A DNA stretch of 24,643 nucleotides. Origin: an uncultured Eubacteriales bacterium. Its GTDB lineage: Bacteria > Bacillota > Clostridia > Oscillospirales > Oscillospiraceae. The first letter of the stretch is position 1; each line of letters starts with the position of its first letter. This document shows positions 6,213-15,798 of this stretch, piece by piece. Under the pieces are notes generated by a model. The model saw only the letters and a program-made list of their open reading frames with translations, searched no databases and had not been told where the DNA came from. The stretch lies in NCBI GenBank assembly GCA_900550585.1, contig URST01000020.1, positions 1 to 24,643 of the forward strand, given 5' to 3'. Both the position numbers and the translations under genes were made by a program.

Positions 6213-7391
6213 ATGTCCAATTACGAAAGATACGACAGACAGGACGAGACGGCCATGTGGGACGCCGACGAGGTGCGCCGTCAGGAGTCCGCACAGCAGG
6301 ACCGCCGCCGCGGCAGAAAACGCACCCGCCGCCGGGCCGGTCTGGCCATCTATCTGGTGTGCGTGGTGCTGGGCTCCTGCCTGCTGGCAGGTGTGGGCTG
6401 GCTGCTGGTCAACGACCTGTGCTCCCTGAACAAGGCGCCTGTGGAGGTGGAGATCACCGTGGAGGAGGGGGATACCCTGTCCGACGTGGCCACAAAGCTG
6501 AAGGACGCGGGGCTGGTAAATTCCAAGGGCTTTTTCAAGCTGGCCAGCGGTTTTCTACATTACAGCCGCTATGTGGAGCCGGGCACCTATAAGCTCAACA
6601 GCGACATGGATTTCCGCTCCCTTATCGTGAACATGCACGACTGGAAGCAGGACTCCATGGATGCCCAGGGTCTGGTGCAGGTCACCATTCCGGAGGGCTA
6701 CTCCGTCCGTCAGATCATCGACCTGCTGGCGGAGAAGGGCGTGGCCACCAAGGAGGAACTGGAGGATGCCTGCGCCAACTTTGACTTTGAGAACTACGCC
6801 TTCCTGTCCTCCGACACGCTGGGCAGCATCGACCGCATGGAGGGCTTCCTGTTCCCCACCACCTATACCTTCGACAAGAACAAGACGGCGGTGTACGCGG
6901 TGGATACTATGCTGACCATGTTCAAAAACGAGATCAGCCAGCAGATGCTGCAGGACATCAAGAATTCTCCCTATGACCTGCGGCAGATCATCACCATGGC
7001 CTCCCTCATCGAGCGCGAGTCCATCGGCGATGATGCCGAGCGCAAGAACATCAGCTCCGTCATCCACAACCGTCTGGAGAATCCCAACAGCGAAAAGGGC
7101 GGGCGGCTGCTGCAGCTGTGTTCCTCCATCAACTATATCATGGTGCACGACGGCGTAAAGACCTTCGACACCACCATCGACCATCCCTACAACACCTATA
7201 TCCATGAGGGCCTGACCCCCGGCCCCATCTGCAACCCGGGCCTCAGCGCCATCAAGGCGGCTATCTACCCGGCCGACACGGAGTATTACTTCTTCGCGCT
7301 GGGTACCGATAAGAAGAGCCACTTCTTCACCGACTACAACGAGCATCTCCGCTTCGTCAACAGCGCGGAGTACCAGCCCATCTACTCCTGA
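6213..7391 (+). CDS. mltG: Endolytic murein transglycosylase MltG
   Basis: The 392-residue protein has a basic cytoplasmic tail (RRRGRKRTRRR), one membrane helix at about residues 43-66 and an extracellular YceG/MltG domain. A LysM-like segment (VEEGDTLSDVATKLKDAGL) begins near residue 80. The catalytic motif TMASLIERES places the active-site Glu near residue 267, and NRL and PGPICNPGLSAIKAA are later family hallmarks. MltG cuts nascent glycan strands in the membrane and so sets peptidoglycan strand length. The ATG at 6213 has AAGGAG 5 bases upstream, 19 bases after tmk. Its stop shares one base with the start of the U32 gene, implying translational coupling. The mltG-trhP pairing also occurs in Bacillus. 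Confidence 0.93.
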   Translation: MSNYERYDRQDETAMWDADEVRRQESAQQDRRRGRKRTRRRAGLAIYLVCVVLGSCLLAGVGWLLVNDLCSLNKAPVEVEITVEEGDTLSDVATKLKDAGLVNSKGFFKLASGFLHYSRYVEPGTYKLNSDMDFRSLIVNMHDWKQDSMDAQGLVQVTIPEGYSVRQIIDLLAEKGVATKEELEDACANFDFENYAFLSSDTLGSIDRMEGFLFPTTYTFDKNKTAVYAVDTMLTMFKNEISQQMLQDIKNSPYDLRQIITMASLIERESIGDDAERKNISSVIHNRLENPNSEKGGRLLQLCSSINYIMVHDGVKTFDTTIDHPYNTYIHEGLTPGPICNPGLSAIKAAIYPADTEYYFFALGTDKKSHFFTDYNEHLRFVNSAEYQPIYS

Positions 7392-8608
7392 TGCGGAAGC
7401 CGGAGCTGTTGTCCCCAGCAGGGGACTGGGAAAAACTGCAGATGGCCGTGCTCTACGGCGCGGACGCCGTGTACCTGGCGGGTACGTCCTTCGGTATGCG
7501 CTCTTTCGCGGGCAACTTCTCCGATGAGGAGCTGCCCCGGGCGGTGCGCTTTGCCCACGACCACGGCGTGAAGGTCCACGCCACTGTGAACACCATGCCC
7601 CGCTGGGACGAGGCGGAGCAGCTGCCCGCCCATCTGGAAAAGCTGGACGCGGCGGGGGTGGACGCCCTGATCCTGGCAGATCTGGGAGCGTTCACGCTGG
7701 CGGGGAAGTACGCACCCCGCTGCCAGCGCCACATCAGCACCCAGCAGTCCATCGCCAACCACGTCTGCGCCCAGGCCTGGTACGATCTGGGCGCCTCACG
7801 GGTGGTGCTGGCCCGGGAGGTCAGCCTGGCGGAGATCGCCGCCATCCGGCAGCGTGTCTCGCCGCAGCTGGAGCTGGAGGCCTTCTGCCACGGCGCCATG
7901 TGCGTCAGCTACTCGGGCCGGTGTCTTCTGAGCAACTATATGACCGGTCGGGATTCCAACCGGGGCCAGTGCGCCCAGCCCTGCCGCTACCAGTACGCCC
8001 TGATGGAGGAGAAGCGCCCCGGCGAGTATTTCCCTGTGTTCGAGGATGAAAAGGGCACCTACATCATGAACAGCCGCGACATGTGCATGATCGACCATCT
8101 GGACGACCTCGTGGCCGCCGGCGTGGACTGCCTGAAGATCGAAGGCCGCGCCAAGTCGGCGTACTACGCCGCCATCGTCACCGGCGCCTACCGCCACTGT
8201 CTGGACGCCGCGGCCGCCGGTGAGCCGCTGGACCCCGTCTGGCGGGACGAGGTAGAGCATATCAGCCACCGCCACTACGCCACCGGCTTCTTCTACGGTC
8301 AGCCCGGCCAGTACTACGAGAGCGCCCGCTACCTGCGGGACTGGCAGATCTGCGCCGTGGTGACGGACTGCACCCCCGACGGCGTGGCCACCATGAGCCT
8401 GCGCAACAAGTTTGCCGCCGGCGACACGGTGGAGATCGTCGGCCCGGATACCAAGCCCTTCACCATCACTGTCCCGCCCATGCGCGGCCCGGAGGGGGAG
8501 GTGCTGCTGGAGCCGAAAACGCCCCAGATGACCTTCACCATGGAGCTGCCCCGGCCCGTGCCGCCCATGAGCTTTGTCCGCCACGCGGTGGCGCTCAGCG
8601 GCAGATAA
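7391..8608 (+). CDS. Peptidase U32 family protein, tRNA 5-hydroxyuridine synthesis (TrhP-like)
   Basis: The 405-residue protein begins with the U32 signature PELLSPAGDWEKLQMAVLYGADAVYLAG and has the core segment EAFCHGAMCVSYSGRC, followed by SNRGQCAQPCRY. Six cysteines lie at about residues 166, 171, 178, 194, 198 and further on, consistent with the iron-sulfur site of TrhP (YegQ/YrrO type). TrhP proteins use prephenate to hydroxylate U34 of certain tRNAs, despite the old protease label. A C-terminal beta-rich domain typical of the bacterial U32 group is present. The start ATG overlaps the mltG stop by one base. A strong terminator follows. Whether it is the TrhP1 or TrhP2 paralogue cannot be settled here, so I leave the symbol blank. 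Confidence 0.88.
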   Translation: MRKPELLSPAGDWEKLQMAVLYGADAVYLAGTSFGMRSFAGNFSDEELPRAVRFAHDHGVKVHATVNTMPRWDEAEQLPAHLEKLDAAGVDALILADLGAFTLAGKYAPRCQRHISTQQSIANHVCAQAWYDLGASRVVLAREVSLAEIAAIRQRVSPQLELEAFCHGAMCVSYSGRCLLSNYMTGRDSNRGQCAQPCRYQYALMEEKRPGEYFPVFEDEKGTYIMNSRDMCMIDHLDDLVAAGVDCLKIEGRAKSAYYAAIVTGAYRHCLDAAAAGEPLDPVWRDEVEHISHRHYATGFFYGQPGQYYESARYLRDWQICAVVTDCTPDGVATMSLRNKFAAGDTVEIVGPDTKPFTITVPPMRGPEGEVLLEPKTPQMTFTMELPRPVPPMSFVRHAVALSGR

Positions 8609-8619
8609 CGTACATACAA

Positions 8620-8656
8620 AAAAGGGACGCCCGCGCACTGCGCGGGCGTCCCTTTT
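8620..8656. terminator. Bidirectional terminator between TrhP-like and DUF1275 genes
   Basis: A perfect 17-bp stem (8620-8636 with 8640-8656) has a 3-base loop, an A-run on the left and T4 on the right. It lies between convergent genes and can serve both. Confidence 0.88.
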
Positions 8657-8664
8657 ATGCGGTT

Positions 8665-9387
8665 TTACATGTTGGAGGCGGGATGCGCGGCGCTGTCCGC
8701 GTCCTCGTCCTCCGGCAGGGCGGCCGCGGCCTCATGCCGCCGCTCGCACACCGCCAGTATGTAGCCCCACGCCGTCAGCGGCAGCACCGCCAGAGAGCCT
8801 CTGGTGAACCACCACTTCACCGCGCAGAACGCCCACGCGGCGCCGATATGGAAGCACCCCAGCGTGGCCAGGAAGAACCACATTTTCCGCAGGTGCGCCC
8901 TGTCGCGGTCACACAGATAGCTGGCCAGCGCCAGCGAGGTCTGCTTGGTGTTGTTGGTGGAGAAAATGGTGGAGCTGTAAAAGCCCCGGGCGCCGGCGAA
9001 GCTGCTCCACTGGATGCTCATGGCGAAGAAGATGGGATACAGCGCGATCACCGGGTCCAGCTCCGGCGGCAGGAAAAACAGCACTACCGCCATGACCGCC
9101 GTGACCGCAGGGGAGACGCGGTGCATGTCCGCGCCGCACCAGTGGGGCAGCAGCACCGTCAGCATGGTGCCCAGCACATACAGCGCCAGCGCGCCGAAGT
9201 GCAGCAGCATATCCGGCAGCTGCCACCGCAGCAGGTCAATGACCAGCTCCAGCAGGTTCATGGTCTGGGCGTTGCCCATGACGCCGCTGTGTACCAGCAC
9301 GGCGTAGCACCCGAAAAAACCGCCCACCGCGCAGAACGCCAGATGGCGGTAAAAGTCGATATGATCGTTTTCCGACAGCTTTTTCAT
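8665..9387 (-). CDS. DUF1275 (YoaK-like) membrane protein
   Basis: The 240-residue protein has six or so hydrophobic segments and the DUF1275 features: HLAFCAVGGFFGCYAVLVHSG at the N-terminus, an AMSIQWSSFAGARGF segment and STNNTKQTSLAL, which corresponds to the family's conserved TNNTRNL-type loop. The family is a widespread inner-membrane group of unknown function. The start has GAAAGGCGG about 9 bases upstream. The C-terminal 20 residues are acidic and alanine-rich (ALPEDEDADSAAHPASNM). A promoter lies at 9425-9452 and the gene ends at the shared terminator, so it stands alone. Confidence 0.85.
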   Translation of the reverse strand: MKKLSENDHIDFYRHLAFCAVGGFFGCYAVLVHSGVMGNAQTMNLLELVIDLLRWQLPDMLLHFGALALYVLGTMLTVLLPHWCGADMHRVSPAVTAVMAVVLFFLPPELDPVIALYPIFFAMSIQWSSFAGARGFYSSTIFSTNNTKQTSLALASYLCDRDRAHLRKMWFFLATLGCFHIGAAWAFCAVKWWFTRGSLAVLPLTAWGYILAVCERRHEAAAALPEDEDADSAAHPASNM

Positions 9388-9424
9388 GGAAACGCCGCCT
9401 TTCTCACAAATTCACCGGCTATTC

Positions 9425-9452
9425 AGTATAGCAGACGGCGCGGGAAAGGCAA
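9425..9452 (-). promoter_or_regulatory. Promoter of the DUF1275 gene
   Basis: On the minus strand TTGCCT (9452-9447) and TATACT (9430-9425) are 16 bases apart. The TG one base before the -10 makes an extended -10. Confidence 0.65.
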
Positions 9453-9493
9453 GGGTAAAATCGCACAAATCGGAAAAACAGGCGGATTTTCTG

Positions 9494-9521
9494 TTGACAA
9501 CCGCGGAGTTCGTGGTACAAT
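9494..9521 (+). promoter_or_regulatory. Promoter of the alaS T-box transcript
   Basis: A perfect TTGACA at 9494-9499 and TACAAT at 9516-9521 are 16 bases apart. Transcription should start near 9528, just upstream of the T-box leader. Confidence 0.8.
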
Positions 9522-9527
9522 AACAGC

Positions 9528-9770
9528 ATCTTTGATAAAGGCGATGACGAAGAAGAAACGCCGCGGCCGCCGCCAAGCGAGACAGGGAGGGTGTGAGCCT
9601 GTCGGGACCGGCGCAGCGTGGGCCGCTTCCGAGCCGGCCGCGACGAGCGGCACGCTTCGTCCCCGTTACCGGACGGCTGAGAGGGCGGTTCTTCCGCCGA
9701 ATCAGGGTGGTACCGTGAAGCAGCGCTTCGCCCCTGTGTGTACGCAGGGCGCGGGGCGCATTTATTTTTT
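9528..9770 (+). ncRNA. T-box riboswitch leader controlling alaS
   Basis: The leader carries the T-box sequence AGGGTGGTACCGTG at 9704-9717. Stem I can be traced: base GGC 9540-9542 with GCC 9633-9635, a GA-rich kink-turn-like 5' arm, CGCCG 9559-9563 with CGGCG 9609-9613, and a distal arm 9581-9586 with 9598-9603. The most likely specifier is the alanine codon GCC at 9622-9624, but other GCN triplets lie nearby. The antiterminator pairs 9704-9707 with 9732-9735 and 9715-9721 with 9725-9731. The competing terminator pairs 9723-9736 with 9745-9759 and ends in a T-rich run at 9760-9770. Uncharged tRNA-Ala would bind the specifier and bulge and allow alaS transcription. An open frame running through the leader is not thought to be a gene. 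Confidence 0.92.
9723..9770 (+). terminator. Conditional terminator of the alaS T-box
   Basis: A 14-bp stem with one bulge and some G-U pairs (9723-9736 with 9745-9759) is followed by a T-rich run at 9760-9770. Its 5' arm overlaps the 3' strand of the antiterminator, so the two structures exclude each other. Confidence 0.85.
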
Positions 9771-9823
9771 GCGGCCGCCCATCGCTGGTGAAACAAATTT
9801 ACTATATAAAGGAGACGAATACT

Positions 9824-12472
<2,649 letters not shown>

Positions 12473-12486
12473 GAAAACAAAAACAC

Positions 12487-12517
12487 CGCCGTCCCGCTCC
12501 ACCGGGGCGGGACGGCG
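12487..12517. terminator. Hairpin between alaS and the HIT gene
   Basis: An 11-bp perfect stem (12487-12497 with 12507-12517) can extend to 14 bp using a G-U pair. On the plus strand it is followed by an A-run, not a T-run, so it is not a classical terminator for alaS. On the minus strand it is followed by a T-rich run. It may also act as an mRNA stabiliser or partial attenuator. Confidence 0.5.
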
Positions 12518-12545
12518 TGAAAAAACCATCGAAAGGAGACAGACC

Positions 12546-12887
12546 ATGAAGAACGATTGCCTGTTCTGCGCCATCATCGACGGCGAGATCCCCAGCAACA
12601 AGGTCTACGAGGACGAGCAGTGCTACGCCTTCTACGACATCGACCCCCAGGCGCCCACTCATTTTCTGGTGGTACCCAAGGAGCATATCTGCTGCGCCAA
12701 CGCCATTACGGCGGACAACAGCGCCGTGGTGGCTCACTGCTTTGAGGTCATCGTGAAGATCTGCAAGGAGCTGGGCGTGGAGAGCTACCGCATCGTCAAC
12801 AACTGCGGCGATCAGGCGGGGCAGACCGTCAAGCACCTGCACTTCCATGTGCTGGCCGGCCGCGACATGACGTGGCCTCCGGGCTAA
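12546..12887 (+). CDS. HIT-family nucleotide-binding hydrolase
   Basis: The 113-residue protein has the histidine-triad signature HLHFHVLAG at residues 97-105 and the start CLFCAIIDGEIPSNKVYED typical of the Hint/HinT branch, with two cysteines at 5 and 8. Hint proteins hydrolyse nucleoside phosphoramidates, including aminoacyl-AMP. That fits a position just downstream of alaS, though the functional link is inference. The ATG at 12546 follows AAAGGAG by 8 bases. It ends before a strong hairpin terminator. Confidence 0.92.
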   Translation: MKNDCLFCAIIDGEIPSNKVYEDEQCYAFYDIDPQAPTHFLVVPKEHICCANAITADNSAVVAHCFEVIVKICKELGVESYRIVNNCGDQAGQTVKHLHFHVLAGRDMTWPPG

Positions 12888-12921
12888 ACCGCCTGCGGGA
12901 CGTGTCCGCCAACTGCACAAA

Positions 12922-12951
12922 AAAGCCCCGCGCCATAGGGCGCGGGGCTTT
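12922..12951. terminator. Bidirectional terminator after the HIT gene
   Basis: A perfect 13-bp stem (12922-12934 with 12939-12951) has a 4-base loop. An A-run on the left gives a U-tract for the minus-strand gene, while the plus-strand side has a short T-run. It lies between convergent genes. Confidence 0.85.
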
Positions 12952-12974
12952 CGCATATCGGTGCGCAGGAAGTA

Positions 12975-13433
12975 TTAGATATTCAGGTTGCCCGCAAAGG
13001 CCTCCACGGCGAAAAACAGCAGGAACGCCGCACCGGCGAAAAACAGGAACCCGCCCAGTATGGGCTTTCTGGGCTTATTCTCGGTGATCATGCTGGGATC
13101 GGAGGGGTCATAGTAGCCCGTGACCTGCCGGCCCATATCGCGGCTGGAGACACAGCAGCGGCTGCAGTACTGGTATGTCTTGCCGTCCACCGTGTACTCA
13201 TAGGTGGGCGTGTAGACCGTCTCCCGCCGCAGCTCCCGGGAGCCGTCGTCCCGATCCTCCCATGTCTCAAGGACCGATTCGCTCAGATGCACCACGGTCA
13301 TGACCGTGGCAGCCGTGTACCGCCGCACGTCGTCCTCATACGATTTCTGCGCGTTTTTCCGGTGCCGGACGCCCAGCCATACCAGCAGCACCGCCGCCAG
13401 AAGGAATGCAGCGCCCCAAATGATCTGTTCCAT
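12975..13433 (-). CDS. DUF3592-like membrane protein
   Basis: The 152-residue protein has a membrane helix at about residues 3-22, a soluble middle and a second helix at about 125-147. The middle has the DUF3592 pattern: a beta-rich YTYEYTVDGKTYQYCSR-type stretch followed by GYYDPSDPSM, where the conserved VxYxPxxP tail usually lies. A CSRCC cluster (near 90) is an oddity that could form a disulfide or bind metal. The function of the family is unknown. The ATG at 13433 has GAGAGGAG about 5 bases upstream. It is transcribed from 13476-13504, divergent from the Mbeg1-like gene. Confidence 0.72.
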   Translation of the reverse strand: MEQIIWGAAFLLAAVLLVWLGVRHRKNAQKSYEDDVRRYTAATVMTVVHLSESVLETWEDRDDGSRELRRETVYTPTYEYTVDGKTYQYCSRCCVSSRDMGRQVTGYYDPSDPSMITENKPRKPILGGFLFFAGAAFLLFFAVEAFAGNLNI

Positions 13434-13475
13434 ACGTTCTCCTCTCTCCGTACCGTGTGGATGTCTGATAGGAAC

Positions 13476-13504
13476 AGTGTACCGTAAAAACGCGGCGGAA
13501 GCAA
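13476..13504 (-). promoter_or_regulatory. Promoter of the DUF3592-like gene
   Basis: On the minus strand TTGCTT (13504-13499) and TACACT (13481-13476) are 17 bases apart. Confidence 0.6.
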
Positions 13505-13538
13505 CTGTTTGCTGAAAATTTTCTCCGCCGCATACCGC

Positions 13539-13567
13539 TTGTTTCCACGGGAAAAATATGCTACAAT
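13539..13567 (+). promoter_or_regulatory. Promoter of the Mbeg1-like gene
   Basis: TTGTTT at 13539-13544 and TACAAT at 13562-13567 are 17 bases apart. A TG one base before the -10 gives an extended -10. Confidence 0.65.
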
Positions 13568-13601
13568 GATCCCCTCGAAAGACTTACGGCAGGAGGTAGC
13601 T

Positions 13602-14798
13602 ATGGATAAAAACGGAACCGTCATGGATTACCTGCGCTGGCGGGGCGACCTGACCTTCGCGCAGGATGGCTTCAACGAGGTGGACGATCTGGTGCTGTGC
13701 ATCATCTCTTACCTGAACTTCCGCCGCTTCGACGATCTCAGGACCACCGACCCCGCCCGGGCCGTGGCGCTGCCGGACGTGGCCGCCCGCCTGACGGAGG
13801 AGGACGAACAGCTGGGCCTGTCGGAGCTGGACTACATCCCCCTCATGCGCCTGGCGGCGGAGACGGAGCGTTTCCGGGACGTGCGGATGTTCGGCTTCAC
13901 CCACGAGTGGGACGAGGCGAAGGAGATGCAGTTCGATGCCGTGTCCTACCTGCTGCCGGACGACACGCTGCTGGTGTCCTTCATGGGCACCGACACCTCG
14001 CTGGTGGGGTGGAAGGAGGACTTCAACATGAGCTTCCTCAGCGCCGTGCCGGCCCAGGAGCGGGCCACGGCCTACACCGTGGAGATGGCCGCCGCCTGCC
14101 CGGACCGCAAGCTGCGCATCGCCGGTCACAGCAAGGGCGGCAATCTGGCGGCGTGGGCCGCCATCCACATCCCCGCCCAGCTGCAGGAGCAGCGCCTGCT
14201 GGATGCCTACAACAACGACGGCCCCGGCTTCTCTCACGACATGGTGGATTCCGATGCCTACCGCCGTGTGGCCGACAAGCTCCATACCTATATCCCTGAG
14301 TCCTCCATCGTGGGCGTCCTGCTGGAGCACGCGGAGGATTACGCCGTCATCGACAGCAGCAACCGTTCCGTCATGCAGCACGAGCCCATGTCCTGGAGCG
14401 TCCTTGGCCCCCGGTTCGTCCATCTGGGCCAGCGCTCCCAGATGGGCAAGCTCAGTGACGATGTGCTGCGCCAGTGGATCGGCTCCATGACCCCGCAGGA
14501 GCGGGAGCAGTTCTCCGATGCCCTGTTCGACGTGCTGAGCCTCTCCGGCAAGGCCCGGACGCTGGATGACCTCCGTGCCGGCGGTCTGGCCGGCGGCGCG
14601 GCCCTGCTGAAGCAGTACAGCGGCGCCGACGAGCAGGACAGGAAGATCATCGCCGAGATCTTCCGCCGTCTGGCTGTGGACGTGAAGGAGGAGCTGAAGA
14701 AAGCCGCCGGGCAGGGCCTCAAGACCGCGGAAAAGGGCCTCACCGGCGTGAAAAACGCCATCACCGGTCTGAAGAAGGCCGACAGGACCGATACCTGA
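13602..14798 (+). CDS. Mbeg1-like (DUF2974) alpha/beta-hydrolase family protein
   Basis: The 398-residue protein starts with the family signature MDYLRWRGDLTFAQDGFNEVDDLVL and carries the lipase-like nucleophile elbow GHSKGGNLA, with Ser near residue 177. Upstream is FMGTDTSLVGWKEDFNM, the typical lipase-3-like oxyanion region; downstream is YNNDGPGFS. It is probably a cytoplasmic esterase or lipase, since no signal peptide or membrane helix is visible; its substrate is unknown. The C-terminus is a lysine-rich amphipathic stretch (KKAAGQGLKTAEKGLTG). The ATG at 13602 has AGGAGGT 6 bases upstream. It has its own promoter and a terminator, so it is a single-gene unit. Confidence 0.88.
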   Translation: MDKNGTVMDYLRWRGDLTFAQDGFNEVDDLVLCIISYLNFRRFDDLRTTDPARAVALPDVAARLTEEDEQLGLSELDYIPLMRLAAETERFRDVRMFGFTHEWDEAKEMQFDAVSYLLPDDTLLVSFMGTDTSLVGWKEDFNMSFLSAVPAQERATAYTVEMAAACPDRKLRIAGHSKGGNLAAWAAIHIPAQLQEQRLLDAYNNDGPGFSHDMVDSDAYRRVADKLHTYIPESSIVGVLLEHAEDYAVIDSSNRSVMQHEPMSWSVLGPRFVHLGQRSQMGKLSDDVLRQWIGSMTPQEREQFSDALFDVLSLSGKARTLDDLRAGGLAGGAALLKQYSGADEQDRKIIAEIFRRLAVDVKEELKKAAGQGLKTAEKGLTGVKNAITGLKKADRTDT

Positions 14799-14804
14799 CC
14801 CCTG

Positions 14805-14830
14805 CGCCCCTCCGGAAAACCGGAGGGGCG
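14805..14830 (+). terminator. Terminator after the Mbeg1-like gene
   Basis: A perfect 11-bp GC-rich stem (14805-14815 with 14820-14830) with an AAAA loop is followed by TTCACATTTT, a broken T-tract. Confidence 0.8.
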
Positions 14831-14846
14831 TTCACATTTTCCACGG

Positions 14847-14875
14847 TTGACGCCACCGGCGGCACGTTGTATAAT
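14847..14875 (+). promoter_or_regulatory. Strong sigma-A promoter of the methyltransferase-ECF-truA-clpE run
   Basis: TTGACG at 14847-14852 and a perfect TATAAT at 14870-14875 are 17 bases apart. It is the best promoter upstream of the closely packed genes from 14915 to 23626. Confidence 0.85.
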
Positions 14876-14914
14876 AAGCTGATTTACTATCTCAAACGCG
14901 GAGGTGCGGCCTGT

Positions 14915-15778
14915 ATGTGGATCGCAAAGGATTGGCAGGATTACGAGCTGCTGGACTGCGGCGGTGGCGAAAAGCTGGAGCGCTGGGACCGGCAGATACT
15001 GGTGCGCCCCGACCCCCAGGCCATCTGGGACACGGAGCGCCGCGACCGGCGCTGGAAGACCGCCAACGCCCGGTACTCCCGCTCCTCCACCGGCGGCGGC
15101 CACTGGGACAAGGGAAAGCTGCCGGAGAGCTGGCCCATCCGCTATAAGGACCTGACGTTTCAGGTCAAGCCCATGAACTTCAAGCACACCGGCCTCTTTC
15201 CGGAGCAGGCCGCCAACTGGGACTTCGCCATGGAGCAGATCCGCGCCGCGGGCCGTCCCATCCGTGTGCTGAACCTGTTCGCCTATACCGGCGGCGCCAC
15301 CGTGGCCTGCGCCAAGGCCGGCGCCAGCGTCTGTCATGTGGACGCGGCCAAGGGCATGGTGGCCTGGGCCAAGGACAACGCCCGCCTCAGCGGCCTTGCC
15401 GACGCCCCCATCCGCTGGATCGTGGACGACTGCGCCAAATTCGTGGAGCGTGAGATACGCCGGGGCAAGACGTATGACGCCATCATCATGGATCCTCCCA
15501 GCTATGGACGCGGCCCCTCCGGCGAGGTCTGGAAGCTGGAGGAGAACCTGTACCCCTTTGTCCGCCTGTGCGCCCAGGTGCTGTCGGACAAGCCCCTGTT
15601 CGTCATTCTCAACAGCTACACCACGGGTCTTGCCCCGTCGGTGCTGGGTTATATCCTGCAGATGCTGGTGGGCCGCAAATTCGGCGGACATGTGACGTGG
15701 GACGAGCTGGGCCTGCCCTGCACCGATTCCGGTATGGCGCTGCCCTGCGGCGCCACGGGCCGCTGGTGCGCCGACTGA
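14915..15778 (+). CDS. Class I SAM-dependent methyltransferase, RlmI-like core (PF10672 type)
   Basis: The 287-residue protein has the SAM-binding motif NLFAYTGGATVACAKAG (about residues 118-134), the acidic residue in CHVDAAKGMVAWAKDNA, and the catalytic-type motif DPPSYGRG (about 195). These match the core of 23S rRNA m5C methyltransferases of the RlmI/RlmK group, but it lacks the N-terminal PUA domain, being about 100 residues shorter than RlmI. Its likely job is rRNA or tRNA methylation, but the target is not established. The ATG at 14915 follows GGAGGTG by 8 bases; an in-frame ATG at 14867 lies across the -10 box and is rejected. ecfA1 starts 20 bases downstream. Confidence 0.85.
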   Translation: MWIAKDWQDYELLDCGGGEKLERWDRQILVRPDPQAIWDTERRDRRWKTANARYSRSSTGGGHWDKGKLPESWPIRYKDLTFQVKPMNFKHTGLFPEQAANWDFAMEQIRAAGRPIRVLNLFAYTGGATVACAKAGASVCHVDAAKGMVAWAKDNARLSGLADAPIRWIVDDCAKFVEREIRRGKTYDAIIMDPPSYGRGPSGEVWKLEENLYPFVRLCAQVLSDKPLFVILNSYTTGLAPSVLGYILQMLVGRKFGGHVTWDELGLPCTDSGMALPCGATGRWCAD

Positions 15779-15798
15779 GCAAGAACGGAGAGATCACT

